The translations under genes were made by a program, and so were the position numbers. 36,431 bases of DNA, taken from the NCBI RefSeq assembly GCF_000400365.1, contig NZ_BAOG01000042.1, forward strand, positions 1 through 36,431, read 5' to 3'. Shown piece after piece: positions 29,482 to 36,431 of the stretch. This stretch comes from Vibrio jasicida CAIM 1864 = LMG 25398 (lineage in GTDB: Bacteria > Pseudomonadota > Gammaproteobacteria > Enterobacterales > Vibrionaceae). The notes below the pieces were generated by a model. The model was not told where the DNA came from. It saw only the letters and a list, made by a program, of their open reading frames with translations, and searched no databases. Position 1 is the stretch's first letter, and each line of letters begins with the position of its first letter.

Positions 29482-29509
29482 TTGCTATTGCAGCATGTAA
29501 ACATATACT
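29482..29509 (+). promoter_or_regulatory. Candidate sigma-70 promoter of queA
   Basis: TTGCTA (29482-29487), a 16-base spacer and TATACT (29504-29509) lie 75 bases before the queA start, downstream of the protease terminator. Confidence 0.5.
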
Positions 29510-29584
29510 AGTCTGCTGCGAAAAACTCGTCGCAATTTTATCGTCGTTTTCGACGTGATTTGACCAATATATAAGACAAGTAAC

Positions 29585-30637
29585 ATGCAAGTATCAGATT
29601 TCCATTTCGACCTTCCAGATGAACTTATCGCCCGCTACCCTCAACCAGAGCGTACCGCTAGCCGACTGCTGCAAATGGATGGCAATACTGGCGAACTTAT
29701 TGATGGCACATTTACTGATGTGTTGGACCAAGTTCAAGCTGGTGATCTAGTGGTTTTCAATAATACTCGCGTTATCCCTGCGCGTATGTTTGGTCGAAAA
29801 GAGTCTGGCGGCAAACTAGAAGTGTTGGTAGAGCGTATGTTGGACGAAAAGAGCATTCTGGCTCACGTTCGTTGTTCAAAATCACCAAAGCCAGGTTCGA
29901 CTATTATTGTTGGCGAGAACGATGAATATTCAGCGCAAATGGTTGCTCGCCATGATGCTCTTTTTGAATTGAAGTTTGAGTCTGATAAGACGGTTTTAGA
30001 CATTCTGGAAGAAATTGGTCACATGCCACTTCCTCCTTACATCGACCGCCCAGATGAAGACGCAGATAAAGAGCGTTACCAAACGGTTTACAACCAAAAG
30101 CCAGGTGCGGTTGCAGCACCAACGGCAGGCCTTCATTTTGATGATGTTCTGCTTGAGAAGATCAAGGCGAAAGGCGCTGAGTTTGCTTACGTAACACTTC
30201 ATGTTGGTGCCGGTACGTTCCAACCAGTGAAAGTGGACGACATTAACGATCATCACATGCACGCTGAATACGTTGAAGTACCGCAAGATGTTGTTGATGC
30301 GATTAATGCAGCTAAAGCACGCGGTGGCCGAATCGTTGCCGTAGGTACTACGTCAGTTCGTTCGCTTGAAAGTGCAGCGCAAGACGCACTGAAGAAAGGC
30401 ACGGAATTGGTCCCATTCTTTGGTGATACTGAAATCTTTATCTACCCTGGTTACGAGTACCAGCTGGTGGATTGTTTGATCACCAATTTCCACTTGCCTG
30501 AGTCAACATTGATTATGTTGGTCAGTGCATTCGCAGGTTACGAGAACACCATGAATGCTTACAAGCACGCTGTGGATAACCAATACCGTTTCTTCTCGTA
30601 CGGTGATTCAATGTTTATTAAGAAGAAAACGGCATAA
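29585..30637 (+). CDS. queA: S-adenosylmethionine:tRNA ribosyltransferase-isomerase QueA
   Basis: QueA converts 7-aminomethyl-7-deazaguanine in the tRNA wobble position to epoxyqueuosine, using the ribosyl group of SAM. The start [20 protein letters not shown], the [14 protein letters not shown] block, [12 protein letters not shown] (about 176-187) and [14 protein letters not shown] are all family signatures. The end [33 protein letters not shown] is intact. Length (350) is near E. coli QueA (356). It precedes tgt, the preceding pathway enzyme, by a long 205-base gap that contains a REP-like palindrome, so the two may be partly uncoupled. Confidence 0.98.
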   Translation: MQVSDFHFDLPDELIARYPQPERTASRLLQMDGNTGELIDGTFTDVLDQVQAGDLVVFNNTRVIPARMFGRKESGGKLEVLVERMLDEKSILAHVRCSKSPKPGSTIIVGENDEYSAQMVARHDALFELKFESDKTVLDILEEIGHMPLPPYIDRPDEDADKERYQTVYNQKPGAVAAPTAGLHFDDVLLEKIKAKGAEFAYVTLHVGAGTFQPVKVDDINDHHMHAEYVEVPQDVVDAINAAKARGGRIVAVGTTSVRSLESAAQDALKKGTELVPFFGDTEIFIYPGYEYQLVDCLITNFHLPESTLIMLVSAFAGYENTMNAYKHAVDNQYRFFSYGDSMFIKKKTA

Positions 30638-30645
30638 CGTTTTAA

Positions 30646-30691
30646 CCCCTCCCTAGCCCTTCCCTTTTAAAAGGGGGGAGGTTAGGAGGGG
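30646..30691. repeat. REP-like GC-rich palindrome between queA and tgt
   Basis: Two 23-base arms (30646-30668 and 30669-30691) form an imperfect palindrome: pyrimidine-rich CCCCTCCC... with CCCTTTT at the centre and its complement. About 17 of 23 positions match directly. This resembles the CCCTCCC/GGGAGGG interspersed palindromes I know from Vibrio and Shewanella intergenic regions. It can form a strong hairpin in the queA-tgt message. Confidence 0.65.
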
Positions 30692-30704
30692 AGAAAGCTA
30701 ATGA

Positions 30705-31976
<1,272 letters not shown>

Positions 31977-31985
31977 AAGAATTAG

Positions 31986-32014
31986 AGCCTTTGGCATGTC
32001 GCCAGAGGCTTTTG
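31986..32014 (+). terminator. Intrinsic terminator after tgt
   Basis: AGCCTTTGGC (31986-31995) pairs with GCCAGAGGCT (32001-32010), one pair being U-G, followed by TTT. It suggests that yajC-secDF also have their own promoter, although yajC is usually co-transcribed with tgt. Confidence 0.75.
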
Positions 32015-32141
32015 CTAATAAAGTAGGCTAACGTACGTTATTTTTGAGAAGGTGATCTCTATTACTCACTCTTAGACTTGAATCTAAATTACGAAAGCCC
32101 AACTTGTTGGATTATCAATAAAATATAATGAGGATGTTTTA

Positions 32142-32471
32142 ATGTTTATTTCTCAAGCTCATGCAGCAGCAGAAGGCGCTCCAGCTGGCGGCGGTTTTGA
32201 AATGCTAATCATGCTAGGCATGTTCGCGGTGATCTTCTACTTCATGATCTACCGTCCACAATCTAAGCGTGTAAAAGAGCACAAAAACCTGATGTCTTCC
32301 ATGGGCAAAGGCGATGAAGTGCTAACAAGCGGTGGTCTAGTGGGTAAAATCACGAAAATCGCTGAAGATAATGACTACATTTCAATTGAGCTTAACGCAA
32401 ACAATGAAGTTGTAATCAAGAAAGACTTCGTAACTGCAGTGCTACCAAAAGGTACGCTGAAGTCTCTATAA
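32142..32471 (+). CDS. yajC: Preprotein translocase subunit YajC
   Basis: YajC is a small inner-membrane partner of SecDF-YidC. The 109-residue protein has a short N-terminal periplasmic segment rich in Ala and Gly, one membrane span (about 20-38, MLIMLGMFAVIFYFMIY), the family motif RPQSKRVKEHKNLMSSM and a cytoplasmic domain with GDEVLTSGGLVGKI. GAGG lies upstream of the ATG. It is followed by secD after 21 bases. Confidence 0.97.
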   Translation: MFISQAHAAAEGAPAGGGFEMLIMLGMFAVIFYFMIYRPQSKRVKEHKNLMSSMGKGDEVLTSGGLVGKITKIAEDNDYISIELNANNEVVIKKDFVTAVLPKGTLKSL

Positions 32472-32492
32472 AACAGCTAAAGGATCCTCGCT

Positions 32493-34349
32493 GTGCTAAA
32501 CCGTTACCCATTATGGAAGTACTTGATGGTATTTTTTGCCATCATCACCGCTGCGTTGTACGCACTTCCAAATATCTACGGTGAAGATCCGGCTATTCAA
32601 GTTACAGGGGCACGTGGTGCCTCTGTAGATATGTCAACGCTGGATGCTGTCACCAAAGCTCTTGATAAAGAGCATCTCTCTCATAAATCCATTGCTCTCG
32701 AGAATGGATCAATCCTTGTTCGTTTCAATGACACTGACACTCAAATCAGTGCCCGCGATATCATCAGTGAAGCGCTTGGCAAAGATAAAATTGTTGCACT
32801 CAACCTTGCTCCAGCTACGCCAGATTGGCTAGAAGCAATTGGTGCGTCACCACTTAAGCTAGGTCTTGACCTACGAGGTGGTGTTCACTTCTTGATGGAA
32901 GTGGATATGGACGCGGCGATGGAAAAGCTGGTTGGTCAACAAGAAGAAGCTTTCCGTAGTGAACTTCGTGAAGCTAAGATTCGCTACCGCGCAATCCGTC
33001 CTTCTGGTAAAGAAGGCGTGGAAGTATTGCTACGTAATGAAGAGCAACTAGCTGAAGCGAAAGCTACGTTAGAAAAGAATCACCCAGACATGAATTTTGT
33101 CGATTCTGATTCTGATGGTCGTTACGCGTTGATTGCCACCTTTACCGAGCAACGTTTACAAGAAATACGTAACTACGCAGTAGAACAAAACATCACGATT
33201 CTTCGTAACCGTGTAAATGAACTTGGTGTTGCTGAGCCATTGGTTCAACGTCAAGGTGCTAGCCGCATCGTAGTTGAATTGCCTGGTGTTCAAGACACCG
33301 CTCGAGCAAAAGAAATCCTAGGTGCTACGGCAACACTAGAATTCCGCGAAGTCGACGACAAAGCTGACCTTTCTGCTGCGGCAAACGGTCGAGCACCAGC
33401 TGGTAGCGAGATTAAGCAAGATCGCGATGGCCGTCCTGTTGTTCTGAAGAAACGCGTAATTCTCGGTGGCCAAAGCATCACAGATGCAAGTTCAAGTGTT
33501 GATGAATACGGTCGTCCTCAGGTTAACATCTCGCTAGACAGCGAAGGTGGTAACAAGATGTCTGCGTTCTCTAAAAAGAACATCGGTAAGCTAATGGCAA
33601 CCGTGTTTGCAGAGTACAAAGATAGTGGTCGTCGTACGCCAGAAGGTCGTGTGATTCTGGATAAACATGAAGAAGTGATCAACCAAGCAACGATTCAGTC
33701 TGCGCTTGGCCGTAACTTCCGTATTACCGGTATCGACTCTGCTGCTGAAGCTCACAACCTAGCACTTCTACTTCGTGCTGGTGCTCTAATTGCGCCTATC
33801 TCAATCGTTGAAGAACGAACCATCGGTCCATCAATGGGTCAGCAAAACATCGATATGGGTATTCAAGCGTGTATCTGGGGTATGGTAGCCGTAATGCTAT
33901 TTACGCTGCTTTACTACCGTGGTTTCGGTCTGATTGCCAATATTGCATTGATGGCGAACCTGGTTTTGATCATTGGTGTTATGTCGATGATTCCGGGGGC
34001 GACAATGACGCTGCCGGGTATTGCCGGTATCGTATTGACGGTCGGCATGGCAGTCGATGCCAACGTACTGATATTTGAGCGTATCCGTGAAGAACTTCGA
34101 GATGGGCGTAGTCCACAACAAGCGATTCACCAAGGTTACGCAAACGCATTCAGTACTATTGCCGATGCGAATATCACAACGCTTATCACTGCAATCATTC
34201 TATTTGCAGTAGGTACAGGCGCGGTGAAAGGTTTCGCGGTAACACTATCTATCGGTATCTTAACTTCAATGTTCACCGCTATTGTGGGTACACGTTGTAT
34301 CGTGAACCTGATTTACGGTGGCAAACGCGTTGATAAATTGTCGATCTAA
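32493..34349 (+). CDS. secD: Protein translocase subunit SecD
   Basis: SecD, with SecF, uses the proton gradient to pull secreted proteins through SecYEG. An N-terminal membrane span (about 9-27) is followed by the large periplasmic P1 domain; [18 protein letters not shown] marks the conserved D1 motif. Five membrane spans occupy the C-terminus, with [17 protein letters not shown] as the conserved charged motif in span 4. Length (618) matches E. coli SecD (615). The start is GTG with AAAGGA upstream. It is 14 bases ahead of secF. Confidence 0.98.
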   Translation: MLNRYPLWKYLMVFFAIITAALYALPNIYGEDPAIQVTGARGASVDMSTLDAVTKALDKEHLSHKSIALENGSILVRFNDTDTQISARDIISEALGKDKIVALNLAPATPDWLEAIGASPLKLGLDLRGGVHFLMEVDMDAAMEKLVGQQEEAFRSELREAKIRYRAIRPSGKEGVEVLLRNEEQLAEAKATLEKNHPDMNFVDSDSDGRYALIATFTEQRLQEIRNYAVEQNITILRNRVNELGVAEPLVQRQGASRIVVELPGVQDTARAKEILGATATLEFREVDDKADLSAAANGRAPAGSEIKQDRDGRPVVLKKRVILGGQSITDASSSVDEYGRPQVNISLDSEGGNKMSAFSKKNIGKLMATVFAEYKDSGRRTPEGRVILDKHEEVINQATIQSALGRNFRITGIDSAAEAHNLALLLRAGALIAPISIVEERTIGPSMGQQNIDMGIQACIWGMVAVMLFTLLYYRGFGLIANIALMANLVLIIGVMSMIPGATMTLPGIAGIVLTVGMAVDANVLIFERIREELRDGRSPQQAIHQGYANAFSTIADANITTLITAIILFAVGTGAVKGFAVTLSIGILTSMFTAIVGTRCIVNLIYGGKRVDKLSI

Positions 34350-34363
34350 GGCTGGGAATTAAT

Positions 34364-35311
34364 ATGTTTCAAATTCTAAAAGCAGAAAACACGATCGGCT
34401 TTATGCGTTGGTCGAAAGTCGCGTTCGTATTCTCTATTGTTATGATCGCAGCTTCTATCTTCACGCTATCAACCAAATGGTTGAACTGGGGCCTAGATTT
34501 TACTGGTGGTACGCTTATCGAGGTGGGCTTTGAACAACCTGCAAACCTTGAAGAGATTCGTTCAGCACTAGATTCAAAAGGCTTCGGCGATGCGACAGTA
34601 CAAAACTTTGGTAGTGCTCGTGATGTAATGGTTCGTCTTCGTCCTCGTGACGATATGTCTGGTGAAACACTAGGTAACCAAATCATTGGTGCTATCAAAG
34701 AAGGTACGGGTGAAAGCGTAGAAATGCGTCGTATCGAGTTTGTAGGTCCAAATGTTGGTGATGAGCTAACGGAAGCGGGTGGTCTAGCGATTCTTGTATC
34801 GCTGATCTGTATCCTGATCTACGTATCAATGCGATTCGAATGGCGTCTAGCGGCTGGTGCGGTAATGGCACTGGCACACGATATCATTATCACGCTGGGT
34901 GTCTTCTCACTGATGCAAATTGAAGTGGACCTAACCATCGTAGCGGCGCTACTTACGGTTGTTGGTTACTCGCTCAACGATACCATCGTTGTATTCGACC
35001 GGATTCGTGAAAACTTCCGTAAGATGCGTAAGGGCGAACCTTCGGACATCATGGATGCATCAATCACTCAAACATTGAGCCGTACATTGATTACGTCTGG
35101 TACGACATTGTTCGTAGTTATTGCACTGTTCATGCAAGGTGGTGCGATGATTCACGGCTTCGCAACCGCACTTCTACTAGGTATCACTGTAGGTACTTAC
35201 TCTTCTATCTATGTAGCATCAGCACTAGCGCTAAAACTGGGTATCCAGAAAGAGCACTTGATGCCACCTCAAGTAGAAAAAGAAGGTGCAGAGTTCGACG
35301 AGATGCCATAA
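34364..35311 (+). CDS. secF: Protein translocase subunit SecF
   Basis: SecF is the second proton-driven half of the SecDF complex. It has six membrane spans: one near residues 17-38, a periplasmic loop with WGLDFTGGTLIEVGF, then five spans from about 137 onward. The RND-like motifs LAHDIIITLGVFS and VGYSLNDTIVVFDRIREN are intact. Length (315) is near E. coli SecF (323). A terminator follows directly, so the Sec operon ends here. Confidence 0.98.
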   Translation: MFQILKAENTIGFMRWSKVAFVFSIVMIAASIFTLSTKWLNWGLDFTGGTLIEVGFEQPANLEEIRSALDSKGFGDATVQNFGSARDVMVRLRPRDDMSGETLGNQIIGAIKEGTGESVEMRRIEFVGPNVGDELTEAGGLAILVSLICILIYVSMRFEWRLAAGAVMALAHDIIITLGVFSLMQIEVDLTIVAALLTVVGYSLNDTIVVFDRIRENFRKMRKGEPSDIMDASITQTLSRTLITSGTTLFVVIALFMQGGAMIHGFATALLLGITVGTYSSIYVASALALKLGIQKEHLMPPQVEKEGAEFDEMP

Positions 35312-35334
35312 GGCAGATTGAGAACCGAAAACAA

Positions 35335-35362
35335 AAACCGCTGAGCAGTCAGCGGTTTTTTT
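35335..35362 (+). terminator. Intrinsic terminator of the sec operon
   Basis: AAACCGCTGA (35335-35344) pairs perfectly with TCAGCGGTTT (35349-35358) over a GCAG loop, followed by TTTT. Confidence 0.93.
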
Positions 35363-35433
35363 ATGCCTGATAGATTTGATAGTTTCATTTTTATTTGAGG
35401 TACTTCCAGCTTGAATTGTAGTTTTTTGATTGA

Positions 35434-35458
35434 GTTGAACATCGGAAGTATGTTCAAC
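35434..35458. promoter_or_regulatory. 8-bp perfect inverted repeat ahead of the terminal gene pair
   Basis: GTTGAACA (35434-35441) and TGTTCAAC (35451-35458) flank a 9-base spacer and end 7 bases before the GGGAGG ribosome site of the next gene. It could be a repressor operator or a hairpin that affects translation. Confidence 0.45.
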
Positions 35459-35475
35459 AATTTCGGGAGGAAATA

Positions 35476-35892
35476 ATGTCAAGGCAAGCTGAAATAAAAG
35501 TACAGTTACTGAAGTTTGTAGAGATTTCTTACAAACACAATAAAGGTGTTACCAGCAAGCTAGTTACTGGAGGGAAAAGATTCAAGTTAGCAGTTGATGA
35601 GTCAGGTAAGGTAACTTTATCTGGTGAGCTTGGGTTTACTAAGTTTGAAGTTTCAAAAGAAATGGTTGAAGAGCTGGGCATAAAATTAAAAGCAGTTTCT
35701 GTTACTTTTAAAACTACTCGTGATGGTGTTTTGACATACAGTGGAAGTGTTTCTTTTTTTGGTGTTGTTTCCTTTGGTGTTGCTGGGCAGGTAAATGTCC
35801 GAGAGCTTTTAGAGCAGTGCGAGTGGGGGCTTTGTAAGTACAGATTTAAGCCGAGTAAAATTGATCAAGCGCTCCGTGAAGCTGGGGTTTAG
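35476..35892 (+). CDS. Hypothetical protein, 138 residues
   Basis: I do not recognise this protein. It is predicted soluble, with no signal peptide. It has a lysine-rich N-terminal half (QAEIKVQLLKFVEIS) and then several alternating strand-like segments (KVTLSGELGFTKFEV, KLKAVSVTFKTT, LTYSGSVSFFGVVSFGVAGQV), so it is probably mostly beta. A short helical C-terminus follows, with two cysteines (CEWGLC) near residue 115. The start is well supported by GGGAGG 6 bases upstream. It forms a closely spaced pair with the next gene. It may be an accessory insertion, since I recall suhB following secF in V. cholerae. Confidence 0.75.
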   Translation: MSRQAEIKVQLLKFVEISYKHNKGVTSKLVTGGKRFKLAVDESGKVTLSGELGFTKFEVSKEMVEELGIKLKAVSVTFKTTRDGVLTYSGSVSFFGVVSFGVAGQVNVRELLEQCEWGLCKYRFKPSKIDQALREAGV

Positions 35893-35898
35893 TTGGTT

Positions 35899-36345
35899 AT
35901 GATAAATAGAATTCTACCTATTCCGGTTTTACTCAGTGTTTCAGCGCCGTGCATAGCAAGTCCACTCCACGATACTTACCTTGATATACGCAATAATTTA
36001 TACAAGATGCAGTATATCGAGGTGGTAGAAGCTATGGCAGGGCCAAACCTATCGATTGAAGAGCTAAATAGTATTAAATCTCACCCAATAAAATTTGGTC
36101 ATCAATTTCCATTTTTGTCATCCATCCCATCAAGTTTGGTTACGGAGCTGTCTTACTTTGAAGCATATAGTGAGGATGGAGGAGTTGGGTGTCTTTCCGT
36201 AAACGGCTTTGGCGATGTATACCAGCCAGTCACGGTTTCGTTGCAGTTTCTCATGAAGGAACAAGTATGGAAGGTTCAGCACGTAAAAATAGACCACTTA
36301 CCTGACTACGACCGTTTCTATAAACAGGCAGATTGTTCCATATAA
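35899..36345 (+). CDS. Hypothetical exported protein, 148 residues
   Basis: I do not recognise this protein. It begins with a likely Sec signal peptide (about 1-21, ending CIAS) and continues as a mature domain of about 125 residues with mixed helices and strands (HDTYLDIRNNLYKMQYIEVVEAM, PVTVSLQFLMKEQVWKVQHVKI). The final VWKVQHVKID strand and the earlier helix are reminiscent of small SnoaL/NTF2-like periplasmic domains, but this is weak. A TTG at 35893 is also in frame; I prefer the ATG at 35899. The start overlaps the preceding stop region closely, so the pair is likely one operon and may act together. Confidence 0.7.
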   Translation: MINRILPIPVLLSVSAPCIASPLHDTYLDIRNNLYKMQYIEVVEAMAGPNLSIEELNSIKSHPIKFGHQFPFLSSIPSSLVTELSYFEAYSEDGGVGCLSVNGFGDVYQPVTVSLQFLMKEQVWKVQHVKIDHLPDYDRFYKQADCSI

Positions 36346-36361
36346 AAATGTATGGTCCGCC

Positions 36362-36393
36362 CCGTTATTGCAACTACAATTAAGTAATAACGG
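36362..36393. repeat. 8-bp inverted repeat at the right end of the window
   Basis: CCGTTATT (36362-36369) and AATAACGG (36386-36393) flank a 16-base spacer just after the last gene. There is no U-tract. It could be a boundary of an inserted segment or an operator of a gene beyond the window; nothing decides this here. Confidence 0.35.
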
Positions 36394-36431
36394 AGTTGGT
36401 TTGCGCTAATGTATTCGGAGTCCACGTTGGG

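Noticed and set aside
32104..32129. Promoter TTGTTG/TATAAT before yajC
   Set aside because: The spacer is only 14 bases and the start would fall about 6 bases before the ATG, ahead of the ribosome site.
35434..35458. Integron attC site (GTTGAAC...GTTCAAC)
   Set aside because: The two core-like motifs are in the wrong order for attC and only 11 bases apart; no cassette array or integrase is seen.
36410..36431. Start of a further gene (ATG at 36410)
   Set aside because: Only about seven codons are visible and no ribosome site is at a suitable distance.

Overview
This window is a chromosome segment from a gammaproteobacterium, almost certainly a Vibrio and probably of the Harveyi/parahaemolyticus group. 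The call rests on protein similarity recognised by eye and on gene order (phoBR-pstS / ppx-ppk / pstCAB-phoU / ppk2 / cutC / peroxiredoxin-oxyR / aceBA / queA-tgt-yajC-secDF), which matches my memory of the V. cholerae and V. parahaemolyticus large chromosome. Species level is inference. There are no phage, transposase, CRISPR or conjugation genes. The region is mostly conserved core genome with small lineage-specific pieces.

Layout. Positions 1-63 are the 3' end of a tRNA-Trp with its terminator. From 264 to 2088 lie a DUF1904 protein, the murein endopeptidase MepA and a 102-residue hypothetical protein. Positions 2130-4868 (minus strand) hold rdgC, the tRNA hydroxylation protein trhP and the ferredoxin yfhL. 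Positions 5093-17365 form a phosphate block: phoB-phoR-pstS (plus), ppk-ppx (minus), then pstC-pstA-pstB-phoU (plus), with Pho boxes before phoB and pstC. PhoBR senses phosphate limitation, Pst imports phosphate, PhoU couples transporter to sensor, and Ppk/Ppx make and degrade polyphosphate.

Positions 17369-18540 (minus) carry two small outer-membrane proteins: a beta-barrel and a miniature YadA-like trimeric autotransporter with a proline-rich repeat stalk. Positions 18678-21206 (minus) hold cutC, ppk2 and a LysR regulator; ppk2 has a strong hairpin in its leader. Then come a 2-Cys peroxiredoxin divergent from oxyR (21483-23196), and the glyoxylate shunt aceB-aceA (23803-26912) behind a 534-base AT-rich control region with several dyads. 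One of these looks like a PsrA fatty-acid-regulator operator. Next are a CBS-domain protein, a 73-residue Cys-rich periplasmic protein and a GlyGly-CTERM serine protease (27021-29351).

Positions 29585-35311 are queA, tgt, yajC, secD and secF: queuosine synthesis linked to the Sec accessory complex. A GC-rich REP-like palindrome sits between queA and tgt. The window ends with two unrecognised small genes (35476-36345) that look like an accessory insertion after secF.

Most notable points: the PstC and PstA permeases are about twice the E. coli size and carry a likely beta-propeller and a coiled coil in the periplasm; the ppk2 leader hairpin pairs fully only as the ppk2-sense RNA; and several uncharacterised operator-like dyads precede cutC, aceB and the last gene pair. 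I found no clearly novel multi-gene defence or mobile system.
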